In this document: positions 6,103-13,144 of the stretch, piece by piece
How positions within the stretch are numbered: position 1 is the stretch's first letter
Layout: each line of letters begins with the position of its first letter
Assembly (NCBI GenBank): GCA_031267345.1
Contig: JAIRZG010000103.1
Coordinates: 1 to 13,144 of the forward strand
Direction: 5' to 3'
DNA length: 13,144 bases
Source of the DNA: Zoogloeaceae bacterium
GTDB lineage: Bacteria; Pseudomonadota; Gammaproteobacteria; Burkholderiales; Rhodocyclaceae
Position numbers and translations under genes: made by a program
Notes under the pieces: model-generated
Told to the model about the DNA's origin: nothing
The model's database searches: none
What the model saw: the letters and a program-made list of their open reading frames with translations, nothing else

Positions 6103-7641
6103 TCAGGAATCTGCGGTAGCATCCGTCGGTGCTTCATCCGGTTCGGGTGGCGGCGCGGATGCCTCCGTTTCGTCGTTCTCACTCCCCGTTTCCGTTTCGC
6201 CCCCCCCCTCCGCTTCCTGCCAGCCGCCGCCCAACGCCTTGAACAAATCGACAGCGGAAAGCAGGCGGTTGCGGCGCGCGGCGAGGTATTGCAACTGGGC
6301 GTCGTTCAGGGTGCGCTGACTGTCCAGCACTTCCAGAAAGCCGGAGTAGCCGACTTCATAGCGGGCGGTGGAAAGTTTCAGGGCGTCGCCCGCTGCGGAA
6401 AGCTGCGTCAGCAGTTCACCTTCCGTCCGGTCAAAAAGACTCAAGGAGGCGAGCGCGTCGCGCACTTCGCGGAAGGCGCCCTGCACGGTTTTCTGGTAGT
6501 TCGCCAAGGCTTCCCGTTGCCAGGCGCTGGCTTGATCGACCCGGGCGCTGGTGCGTCCCCAGTTGAAAATGGGCGCGGTGATCGACGCGCCATAGGACCA
6601 GATTTCAGCGGGGCGGGTAAACAAATCGGCCAATTGGGCGCTTTCGCTGCCGAAAAATCCGGTGAGGCCGATGACCGGAAAATAGGCGGCTTTGGCCAGA
6701 CCGATGCGGGCATTGGCGGCAACCAACGCTTCTTCCGCCTGACGCACGTCAGGCCGCGCCTCGATCAGCGCCGAGGGCAAACCCACGGGCGGCAGGGGCG
6801 AGAGTGGCACTGCGGTTTCCGCGAGCGGCTCGAAGCGCAGGCCGGGTTGTCCGACCAGAAGGCCGAGCAGGTTTTCCGTCAGGGTGCGCTGGCGCAGGAT
6901 TTCCGAAAGCCGCGCCGAAGTCGCGGCATGGGCGGCGACCACCTGCGCGACTTCCAGATCGGATGCCGCGCCTACATCCCTTCTGCCCTGCACGATGTCG
7001 CGGGTTTTTGCCTGGGCGCGCAGGTTGCGGCTCATGGTCAGCGTTTCCACATCGCGGACGCGCAAATCCAGATACACGCTGACCACCTGCGCGATCAGGG
7101 AAAGTTGCAGCACGTCACGCGCGAAGCGCCCGGAGAGCGCGTCGGCGCGGGCGGCTTCGTTGCTGCGCCGCAGGCGTCCCCAAATGTCGAATTCATAGCC
7201 GATATTCAGCGCGACGCGGCGGTTGGTGGAAGTCATCACCCCCATCTGCTTGCCGCTGGCGGTTTCGCCACTGGTGCGGGTGCGAATGGACGCGCCCTGC
7301 AAATCCACGGTGGGAAAGTAATCCGCGCCCGCTTCGCGCGCAGCGGCCTCGGCGGCTTCCATGCGGGCGATGGCGGCTTGCAGATCCTGATTCTGCGCCA
7401 GCGCCTGATCGACCAGTTGATTCAGTTCCGCGTCGCCAAAGAGCGTCCACCATTCGGGGTTGATGGGGGCATCCGTAGTCAGGTTGCCCGCTTCTTCCGT
7501 AACGTAGCGTTCGGGCAAGCCGGTTTGCGGACGCGCGTAATCCGGGCCGATGGCGCAAGCGGAAAGCATAAGGCTTGCGCCCAGCACCAGCGCCAGCGTC
7601 AGACGCGCCGGACAAGCGAAAGGTTTTTCATTATTCTGCAT
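6103..7641 (-). CDS. oprM: Outer-membrane efflux channel lipoprotein (NodT/OprM family)
   Basis: This is the outer-membrane exit duct of the tripartite pump. The 512-residue protein has a signal peptide with lipobox LSAC and lipidation site Cys29. GPDYARP (32-38), just after the lipobox, is typical of OprM/NodT proteins. Two outer-membrane efflux repeats follow, with family motifs such as GYEFDIWGRLRRS in the first half, ARPDVRQAE at the junction, and ITAPIFNWGR and LDSQRTLNDAQ in the second half. These form the trimeric barrel and periplasmic helical tunnel. The last 37 residues (about 476-512) are a low-complexity acidic tail with 13 Asp/Glu and no basic residue, beyond the usual family end. 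The start overlaps the acrB stop by 11 bases, so the genes are translationally coupled. The symbol is by family; orthology to OprM or MtrE is not proven. Confidence 0.93.
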   Translation of the reverse strand: MQNNEKPFACPARLTLALVLGASLMLSACAIGPDYARPQTGLPERYVTEEAGNLTTDAPINPEWWTLFGDAELNQLVDQALAQNQDLQAAIARMEAAEAAAREAGADYFPTVDLQGASIRTRTSGETASGKQMGVMTSTNRRVALNIGYEFDIWGRLRRSNEAARADALSGRFARDVLQLSLIAQVVSVYLDLRVRDVETLTMSRNLRAQAKTRDIVQGRRDVGAASDLEVAQVVAAHAATSARLSEILRQRTLTENLLGLLVGQPGLRFEPLAETAVPLSPLPPVGLPSALIEARPDVRQAEEALVAANARIGLAKAAYFPVIGLTGFFGSESAQLADLFTRPAEIWSYGASITAPIFNWGRTSARVDQASAWQREALANYQKTVQGAFREVRDALASLSLFDRTEGELLTQLSAAGDALKLSTARYEVGYSGFLEVLDSQRTLNDAQLQYLAARRNRLLSAVDLFKALGGGWQEAEGGGETETGSENDETEASAPPPEPDEAPTDATADS

Positions 7642-10600
7642 GGTCTTCGCCCTTTGTCGTATGGGGTTTGGGTTTTTTGCGGGGGTGATGCTCTTCCGCG
7701 CCAGCGAGCAACGCCTGCTTGCCGTGTTCCAGCCATTTGAAAAAGAGCGGCACGAAAATGATGGCGATGAAGGTTGCCGCCAGCATTCCGCCGAACACGC
7801 CTGTCCCCATCGAGCGCCGCGCCGCCGCGCCCGCGCCGGTGGATTTGACCAGCGGGAACACGCCGAGTACGAAGGCCAGCGAAGTCATGATGATGGGTCG
7901 GAAGCGCAATCGCGCCGCCTCGACGGCGGCGTCCACCGTATTCATGCCTTCGGCGTATTTTTGCGCCGCGAATTCCACAATCAGGATGGCGTTTTTCGCC
8001 GCCAGCCCGATCAGCACGACCAGGCCGATCTGGAAGTAGATGTCGTTGGGCATCCCGCGTATCCAGATGGCGATCAACGCGCCCATGAGCGCAAACGGCA
8101 CGGTCATGATCACCGCCAGCGGCAGCGACCATTTTTCGTACTGCGCCGCGAGAATCAGAAAGACCATGACCACGGCGAAGGCGAAGGCGTGCAGGGACGA
8201 GCCGGAATTCTGCTTTTCCTGAAACACCGAACCGGTCCAGGCGAGTTCATAGCCTTCGGGCAGGACTTCGGCGGCGGTCTTTTCCACCAGCGCGATGACG
8301 TCGCCGGAACTGAGTCCGGGTCTGGCTTCGCCCATGACCTTGGCGGCGGTAAAGCCGTTGAAGCGTTCCACCTGCTCCGGCGCGATGACGCGCTGGATGT
8401 TGCTGAAGGCCGAGACGGGAATCATCGCGCCTCTGGCGCTTTTCACATAGATTTTGCCCAAGTCTTCAGGCTTCATGCGGTAATCGGCTTCCGCCTGCAA
8501 CTGCACTTGATAGACCTTGCTGCCGAGATTGAAGTCATTGACATAGAGCGACCCCATGTTGCTTTGCAGGGTGGTGTATACATCGGTGAGCGACAGCCCC
8601 AGCGAAAGCGCCTTGGCCTCATCCACTTCCACGAACAATTGCGGCACGTTGGCTCTGAGCGAGGTGGAAATACGGCAGCTATCGCATTGAAATTCCGGGT
8701 ATTTGCCCAGCGCCGCAACGAGTTCATTGATCACGCCATCAAGCTTTTTCGGGTCGCCGTCGACACGGTTCTGCACATAGGCTTCAAAGCCGCCGGTGCT
8801 GCCCAACCCCATGATCGCGGGCAGATTGAAGATCACCGCCATGCCATCGGTCAATTGCTGCCCCATGCCGGCATATTTGCCGATCAATTCCTGCGCGGAG
8901 CGCCCTTCCCCCTTGCGTTCATCCCAATCCTGCAAGTCGATGAACATCGTGCCTTTACTGCCGCCGATCATGTCAAACCCGGCAATGACCATGACGCGCT
9001 CGACGTTTTTCTGATCGCTTCGCAACTTGCTGCCCATCTGTTCGCCCATGTTGATGGTGCGTTTCAGGGTGACGCCATCGGGCTGAATCAGCGCGGCAAG
9101 GAGCACGCCCTGATCTTCCTGCGGCACGAAGCTGCCGGGACGCTCTTCAAAGAAGAAAATGCACAACGCCACGACCGCCGCCAATACCGCCGCGCCGATA
9201 AAGCCATGCCGCAAAACCTTGCCGACCGTGCCGGTAAAGGACTGGGTGAATTTTTCAAACAGACGGTTGAAGGGAATGAAAATCCTGTGTTCTTCGTGCT
9301 TGGATTTCAGGAGCAAGGAACACAGCGCGGGCGAGAGCGTCAGCGCCACCACGCCGGAAAGCACCACGGACACCGCCACGGTGACGGCGAACTGTTTGTA
9401 CAACTGCCCGGCGATGCCGCCCAGGAAGGCCACGGGAATGAACACCGCGCATAGCACCAGCACGATGGCGACCAGCGCCGAAGACACTTCGTGCATGGCC
9501 TTGACCGCCGCCGCGTAGGGCGACAGCTTTTCTTCCCACATCAACCGCTCGACGTTTTCCAGCACCACGATGGCGTCATCGACCACGATGCCGATAGCCA
9601 GCACCATCGCGAACAGGGTCAGGGTGTTGATGGAAAAGCCGAACAGCCACAACCCGGCAAAGGTGCCAACCAGCGAAATCGGCACGGCGATCATCGGAAC
9701 CAGCGTCGCCCGCCAGCTTTGCAGGAAGATATAGACCACGAGAATTACCAGCAGGGCCGCTTCGCCCAGCGTCCATACCACTTCGCCGATGGAGGCGGCA
9801 ATGAAATTGGTGGTGTCAAAAGGAATGACGTAATCCACGCCTTCGGGGAATTTCTGCTTCAATTCCTCCATTCTGGCGTTGACGCCTGCCGAAACCTCCA
9901 TCGCGTTGGCGCCGGTTTGCAGGAAGATACCCATGCCGATAACATCTTCGCCATTGGTGGTGCTCCGCTGGTTGTAACTGTTCGCGCCCAGTTCGATGCG
10001 CGCCACATCCTTCAAGCGCAACATGCCGTCGGGGCCGCCCGCGCGGATGACGATGTTGCCGAATTCTTCCGGCGTGACCAGCCGCCCCTTGGCATTGACG
10101 GTGTACATCAACACCTGATCGTCCAGCGCAGGTTCCTGACCGATTTTGCCCGCCGCGTTCTGGCTGTTCTGCTCGCGGATCACCGCCGCGATTTCCGTCG
10201 TGGTCACGCCCAGTTGCGCCATGCGATCCGGCTTCAGCCAGATGCGCATGGAATAATCCATCGCGCCGAAAACAAACACGTCGCCGACGCCGGGCACGCG
10301 CTTCAATTCATCCACCAGATTGGTGCTGGCGTAATTGGAAAGGAACAGCCGACTATGCCCCTTGTGTGACAAAACCCCGAATACTTTCAGGATGTCAGTC
10401 GAGCGTTTGTACACCACGACCCCCTGACGGCGCACTTCTTCTGGCAGGCGGGGTTCGGCGATTTTGACGCGGTTGTTCACATTGACCAGCGCCATGTCCG
10501 CGTCCGTGCCAACCTCAAAGGTGGCGGTGATATTGACCTGCCCGTCCGCCGAAGCCGAAGAATTGAAGTAGGCCAGCCCCTCGACGCCGTTCAACCGCTC

Positions 10601-10807
10601 CTCGATGGGCGCGGCGACGGTGCGCGCCAGCGTCTCGGCGGAAGCACCGGGGTAATTGGCGACCACCACGATGGTCGGCGGTGTAATCTGCGGATACTGC
10701 GCGACCGGCAGGACATTCGCCGCCACCAGTCCGGCAATGACGATGACAATGGAAATGACCGAGGAAAAAACAGGCCGGTCAATAAAAAAATAGGATTTTT
10801 TGGCCAT
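7631..10807 (-). CDS. acrB: RND multidrug efflux transporter, HAE1 family (AcrB/MexB type)
   Basis: This inner-membrane proton-drug antiporter is the engine of the tripartite pump. Its 1058 residues fit the HAE1 family (about 1030-1060). The start MAKKSYFFIDRPVFSSVI is typical, with the first membrane helix at about 13-32. The proton-relay residues are all present: Asp410 and Asp411 in GIVVDDAIVVLENVER (406-421) and Lys938 in GLAAKNAILIVEFA (934-947), equal to E. coli Asp407, Asp408 and Lys940. The two large periplasmic loops (about 35-340 and 560-870) form the porter and docking domains. GSLYVNDF (752-759) is the conserved motif at the second docking part. An unusual CDSC pair (Cys708, Cys711) lies in the second porter region. 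AAGGGG just before the ATG serves as ribosome binding site, nine bases after the acrA stop. Confidence 0.97.
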   Translation of the reverse strand: MAKKSYFFIDRPVFSSVISIVIVIAGLVAANVLPVAQYPQITPPTIVVVANYPGASAETLARTVAAPIEERLNGVEGLAYFNSSASADGQVNITATFEVGTDADMALVNVNNRVKIAEPRLPEEVRRQGVVVYKRSTDILKVFGVLSHKGHSRLFLSNYASTNLVDELKRVPGVGDVFVFGAMDYSMRIWLKPDRMAQLGVTTTEIAAVIREQNSQNAAGKIGQEPALDDQVLMYTVNAKGRLVTPEEFGNIVIRAGGPDGMLRLKDVARIELGANSYNQRSTTNGEDVIGMGIFLQTGANAMEVSAGVNARMEELKQKFPEGVDYVIPFDTTNFIAASIGEVVWTLGEAALLVILVVYIFLQSWRATLVPMIAVPISLVGTFAGLWLFGFSINTLTLFAMVLAIGIVVDDAIVVLENVERLMWEEKLSPYAAAVKAMHEVSSALVAIVLVLCAVFIPVAFLGGIAGQLYKQFAVTVAVSVVLSGVVALTLSPALCSLLLKSKHEEHRIFIPFNRLFEKFTQSFTGTVGKVLRHGFIGAAVLAAVVALCIFFFEERPGSFVPQEDQGVLLAALIQPDGVTLKRTINMGEQMGSKLRSDQKNVERVMVIAGFDMIGGSKGTMFIDLQDWDERKGEGRSAQELIGKYAGMGQQLTDGMAVIFNLPAIMGLGSTGGFEAYVQNRVDGDPKKLDGVINELVAALGKYPEFQCDSCRISTSLRANVPQLFVEVDEAKALSLGLSLTDVYTTLQSNMGSLYVNDFNLGSKVYQVQLQAEADYRMKPEDLGKIYVKSARGAMIPVSAFSNIQRVIAPEQVERFNGFTAAKVMGEARPGLSSGDVIALVEKTAAEVLPEGYELAWTGSVFQEKQNSGSSLHAFAFAVVMVFLILAAQYEKWSLPLAVIMTVPFALMGALIAIWIRGMPNDIYFQIGLVVLIGLAAKNAILIVEFAAQKYAEGMNTVDAAVEAARLRFRPIIMTSLAFVLGVFPLVKSTGAGAAARRSMGTGVFGGMLAATFIAIIFVPLFFKWLEHGKQALLAGAEEHHPRKKPKPHTTKGEDHAE

Positions 10808-10816
10808 GACCGCCCC

Positions 10817-12010
10817 TTATTGCGCCGAAGTCGCGTTCGGCGTTGCGTTTGGCGCGGCGTCCGGATTAGCGTCCGGCTTTTGAAGCGTAGCGCCCGCCGC
10901 TTGCGCTTGCGATGTTTGCGGCGCATGTGGCGCGACCGGCGAACCAGGGCGCAGCTTGATCAGGTTGTCGATAATCACCCGGTCGCCAGGATTCAGGCCG
11001 GAGAGCACAATCCAGTCCCGGCCATGCCATTCGCCCAACTGCACCGGACGCGGCGTAATGATGTCGTTTTCACCCGCCAGCATCAGCATGTCCCCCTGAT
11101 TGGTCTGCAATACCGCGCTCTGCGGCACCAGATAAACGCCCTCGCGCATTCCCGCCGAAAGCCGCACACGCACGAACTGCCCCGGCAACAGACGACCGTC
11201 GGGATTGGGAAATTCCGCCCGCAGTTGCTGCGTGCCCAATACCGTATCAATGGAAGAGGCCAGAAAATTCACCTTGCCATGCTGCGGATATTTGGAGCCA
11301 TCCGCCAGCACCAATTCCACATCGGTAATGTTTTCCGCGTTCAAACGCCCGCCCGGCAATTTGGCGGCCTCGCCCTCCGACAGCGAAAAACGCACCCACA
11401 TCGGATTGTTCTGGTAAATGTGGGTCAGGAGGCTATCCACGCCCGTGGTAATCAGGTTGCCCACAGACTTGTCCGCCCGCCCGGAAACACCATCCACCGG
11501 CGCGGTCACGGCAGTCCAGGAAAGATTCAATTGCGCCTGACGCAAAGCCGCCTGCGCCATGTCGTTGACGCTCACTGCGTCGTCATACTCGCGGCGGCTG
11601 ACGCCGTTGATTTCCAGCAGCTTATGCGCCCGCGCCATTTCGCGCGCGGTCTGGTCGGCGCGCGCCTTGGCTTCCGCGTGGGCAATCTCATACGGCGCGC
11701 GGTCAATCTGGAACAAGGGCTGCCCGGCCCGGACCGCCTCGCCTTCCACGTACAACTGCTGCGTCAAAATTCCGCTCACCCGCGCCCGCACCTCGGTTTC
11801 CTTGGCGCCTTCCGTCTGCGCCATGATTTCCAGCGTCTGCGGCACATTCTGCGGTTCCACGCGCAAAACCGTCACCGGCAACGCGGGCGGCGCGGGCGGC
11901 GCTTCCGGTTTGGAACACCCCGCCAGCAAAGCGCCCGCCAACATCAGGGATACCGCATCGACCCCAAAGAATTTTCTGTTCCGTGATGATTTTTTGTTCT
12001 GCAAAAACAT
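10817..12010 (-). CDS. acrA: Periplasmic adaptor (membrane fusion) lipoprotein of the RND pump, AcrA/MexA type
   Basis: This periplasmic lipoprotein joins AcrB to the outer-membrane channel. The ATG at 12010 has GGAG nine bases upstream and gives 397 residues, the same as E. coli AcrA. The in-frame ATG at 12025 has no ribosome binding site, and the long open frame beyond it runs through the regulatory region. The signal peptide ends in lipobox LAGC with Cys32. The lipoyl half-domains are at about 72-104 and 163-195, with QIDRAPYE at 101-108. The alpha-hairpin between them (about 105-160) contains SRREYDDA, matching SKQEYDQA of AcrA, but each arm is one heptad shorter than in AcrA. Beta-barrel and proximal domains follow, including LRAEFPNPDGRLLPGQFVRV. 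The end is Ala/Pro/Asn-rich (NPDAAPNATPNATSAQ). It is the first gene of the operon. Confidence 0.95.
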   Translation of the reverse strand: MFLQNKKSSRNRKFFGVDAVSLMLAGALLAGCSKPEAPPAPPALPVTVLRVEPQNVPQTLEIMAQTEGAKETEVRARVSGILTQQLYVEGEAVRAGQPLFQIDRAPYEIAHAEAKARADQTAREMARAHKLLEINGVSRREYDDAVSVNDMAQAALRQAQLNLSWTAVTAPVDGVSGRADKSVGNLITTGVDSLLTHIYQNNPMWVRFSLSEGEAAKLPGGRLNAENITDVELVLADGSKYPQHGKVNFLASSIDTVLGTQQLRAEFPNPDGRLLPGQFVRVRLSAGMREGVYLVPQSAVLQTNQGDMLMLAGENDIITPRPVQLGEWHGRDWIVLSGLNPGDRVIIDNLIKLRPGSPVAPHAPQTSQAQAAGATLQKPDANPDAAPNATPNATSAQ

Positions 12011-12051
12011 GGCGCGCAACTCCATAAGAATAAGAAACGGGGAAAGGCGGC

Positions 12052-12057
12052 AATATA
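12052..12057 (-). promoter_or_regulatory. -10 box candidate of the acrA promoter
   Basis: On the minus strand this reads TATATT and lies about 42 bases before the acrA start. The bases 17 positions upstream (ATACAT) are a poor -35 box and lie inside the AcrR operator, as expected if the repressor blocks polymerase binding. Confidence 0.4.
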
Positions 12058-12079
12058 GATACATTCGTGAATGTATGTA
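12056..12079. promoter_or_regulatory. AcrR operator controlling acrA-acrB-oprM-acrR
   Basis: The core ATACATTCGTGAATGTAT (12059-12076) is a perfect 18-base palindrome. Extended to 24 bases it agrees with the E. coli acrAB operator for AcrR, as I remember it, at all but two or three positions. It lies about 45-70 bases before the acrA start and overlaps the likely promoter. The operon's last gene encodes an AcrR whose recognition region is the same as in E. coli. This makes repression, released by drug binding, a strong inference. Confidence 0.85.
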
Positions 12080-12229
12080 TGTATTTTTTTGTAACCACGT
12101 TTTGCCCTTGCGGATGGTGTTTCGGATTGAAGCCTGTTTTTTTGGGGCTGCCGTGTTGCCGCAAGACAGTCCGTCAGCGGCGCTTTCCGGAGCGCAATGG
12201 CGGCGGCGTCGCAAAGTCAGGCGGATGAA

Positions 12230-12285
12230 GTAGGGGCGGCTTGCAGCCGCCCGCAGGTGGGCGGGCGACCACAGGTCGCCCCTAC
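12230..12285. repeat. Composite palindromic intergenic repeat (GTAGGGGCG...CGCCCCTAC)
   Basis: This 56-base element is closed by GTAGGGGCG at the left and CGCCCCTAC at the right, perfect inverted repeats of nine bases. Inside are two further hairpins: GGCGGCT with AGCCGCC (12235-12251, loop TGC) and GGGCGACC with GGTCGCCC (12263-12281, loop ACA). CCGCCC and GGGCGG (12247-12252 and 12259-12264) offer a third, competing pairing. The arrangement is REP/MITE-like. No transposase is nearby. It lies between pbpG and the acrA promoter and could stop or stabilise the pbpG message. Confidence 0.75.
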
Positions 12286-12339
12286 AAGCCCGTGTTTCAA
12301 CCGGAGTTGGTTTTACGATGAATCCAGCAGGAACTGTCG

Positions 12340-13144
12340 TCACGCGCCTGTGTTTTTGGGCGTGGCTCCGTCTTCCATCCAGCGTTTGATGCGGTTGGCG
12401 TCGCCAACGCGGGTCAGTTTCCCGGTGGAATCCAGCAGCACCATGACCACGGGTTTGCCCGCCACCCAGGCCTGCATCACCAGACAACGTCCGGCAGCGG
12501 AAAGGTAGCCGGTCTTGGAAAGACCGATCTGCCATTGCGGATTATTGACCAGCGCATTGGTATTCACGAATTCCAGAACGCGATTGCCCATGTCGATGCG
12601 GACGCCCGCCATGGTGGAATACTCGCGGATTTTCGGATATTGGTGCGCCGCCATTGCCAGATAGGCCAAATCCCGCGCCGTCGAAACATTGCCGGGAGAA
12701 AGTCCGGTCGGCTCCATGAAACGGGTTTGCACCAGACCCAGCGCGCGCGCCTTGCGGTTCATGGCGGCGACAAAGGCTTGCGTCCCGCCCGGATAATTCC
12801 GCCCCAGCGCGTTGGCGGCGCGATTTTCCGACGACATTAAGGCCAGCAGCAAGGCGGTGTCGCGCGTCATGCTTACGCCCACCGGCAGGCGCGAACGCAC
12901 GTTGCGGGGCGTACTCGCGTCTTCTGTGGTGATGTGGATGACTTCTTCCATATCCTGATTGGCGTCCAGCGCCACCATCGCCGTCATCAGCTTGGAAATG
13001 GACGCTATCGGCATCACCTCGCCCGCCTGTTTTTCCAACAAGGAAGCGCCGGTCATCTGGTCAAGCACCAGCACGGAAGCCGATCCCAGCGCTAACGGCT
13101 CATTCACCTGATTTTCCGCGCGCGCGCGGTTGCGCTTGCTGATG
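12340..13144 (-). CDS. pbpG: D-alanyl-D-alanine endopeptidase, PBP7/8 family (5' end outside the window)
   Basis: This periplasmic serine peptidase of the S11 (low-molecular-mass PBP) family would cleave DD-crosslinks in murein. The frame is open to the window's edge, so the start and signal peptide are missing. A GTG at 13107 is only an internal codon: the sequence before it (ISKRNRARAENQ) reads on naturally. All three active-site motifs are present, counted from that GTG: SISK (36-39, nucleophile Ser36), SEN (94-96) and KTG (199-201). EPTGLSPGNVSTARDLA (133-149) is another family signature. The protein ends soon after the catalytic domain without the long C-terminal domain and amphipathic anchor of PBP5/6, which favours PBP7 over a carboxypeptidase. 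The visible part is 267 residues. No ordinary terminator follows. Confidence 0.92.
   Translation of the reverse strand, partial: ISKRNRARAENQVNEPLALGSASVLVLDQMTGASLLEKQAGEVMPIASISKLMTAMVALDANQDMEEVIHITTEDASTPRNVRSRLPVGVSMTRDTALLLALMSSENRAANALGRNYPGGTQAFVAAMNRKARALGLVQTRFMEPTGLSPGNVSTARDLAYLAMAAHQYPKIREYSTMAGVRIDMGNRVLEFVNTNALVNNPQWQIGLSKTGYLSAAGRCLVMQAWVAGKPVVMVLLDSTGKLTRVGDANRIKRWMEDGATPKNTGA

Larger units (their letters stand above)
12011..12339 (-). promoter_or_regulatory. Regulatory and repeat region between pbpG and acrA
   Basis: These 329 bases hold no gene. The acrA-proximal part contains the acrA leader (12011-12051), a -10 candidate, the AcrR operator and a short GTAT tandem followed by a T-run (12072-12089). 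The pbpG-proximal part holds the composite repeat at 12230-12285. In between (about 12090-12229) I see only a second T-run (12139-12145) and a weak GCGCT/AGCGC stem-loop near 12191-12206. There is no clear intrinsic terminator for the endopeptidase gene. Confidence 0.6.

Noticed and set aside
6102..6182. Earlier acrR start at 6182
   Set aside because: It would overlap the 3' end of oprM by 80 bases and precede the typical AcrR beginning MARKTK with Arg-rich sequence.
5992..9454. Two very long plus-strand open frames (582 and 634 residues) opposite oprM and acrB
   Set aside because: They are antisense shadows of GC-rich coding sequence. The minus-strand proteins match known families throughout, while these frames are Gly/Arg/His/Gln-rich and show no domain.
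12072..12089. GTAT tandem and T-run as a terminator or repeat array
   Set aside because: The T-run has no stem before it, and the tandem is only the extension of the AcrR operator's right arm.
12011..12535. N-terminal extension of the acrA frame up to 12535
   Set aside because: It crosses the palindromic repeat, the operator and part of pbpG. The signal peptide with lipobox begins at 12010, which has its own ribosome binding site.
1..13144. CRISPR array, phage defence island or other new multi-gene system
   Set aside because: There are no regularly spaced repeats, nucleases, helicases, reverse transcriptases or transposases. Apart from the small protein at 4288-4722, every substantial gene belongs to a well-known family.

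Overview
The window looks like ordinary chromosome of a Gram-negative, GC-rich proteobacterium, most likely a betaproteobacterium. It carries a lipoprotein-anchored tripartite RND efflux pump, a PBP7-type murein endopeptidase and an AroF-type DAHP synthase. Local base composition is GC-rich, except for an AT-rich stretch at about 4288-5373. The genus cannot be named from the sequence.

Layout on the plus strand: the 3' end of a probable RelE/HigB-like toxin gene overlaps its HigA-like antitoxin gene (1-391). After a 282-base stretch without a convincing gene comes DAHP synthase (674-1747), then a clade-3 haem catalase (1919-3358) with an OxyR-like half-site upstream. A hairpin and a good sigma70-type promoter precede a crotonase-superfamily gene (3490-4266) and a small integral membrane protein (4288-4722).

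Layout on the minus strand: reading from the right edge, a 5'-truncated D-Ala-D-Ala endopeptidase (12340-13144) is followed by a 329-base regulatory region. This region holds a composite palindromic repeat and a near-perfect AcrR operator. Then comes a compact four-gene operon: acrA (12010-10817), acrB (10807-7631), an oprM/tolC-like outer-membrane factor (7641-6103) and acrR (6101-5472). Gaps are 9 bases, an 11-base overlap and 1 base, so translation is probably coupled. A manganese efflux gene, mntP (5373-4810), lies beyond and is convergent with the small membrane-protein gene.

How the genes work together: AcrA, AcrB and OprM should form an inner-membrane to outer-membrane drug pump. AcrR, made from the last gene of the same message, probably represses the promoter through the operator at 12056-12079 and so closes a feedback loop. 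DAHP synthase, catalase, crotonase and MntP are individual functions with no obvious shared pathway. Two copies of a GTAGGGGCG-type palindrome lie on either side of the efflux operon, and one of them supplies the acrR stop codon.

I found no CRISPR array, insertion sequence, phage gene, tRNA or rRNA, and no convincing new biological system. The most interesting items are the operator with its 3' autoregulator, the repeats at the operon's edges, a coiled-coil hairpin in AcrA shortened by one heptad in each arm, a crotonase lacking one catalytic glutamate, and the AT-rich mntP region.
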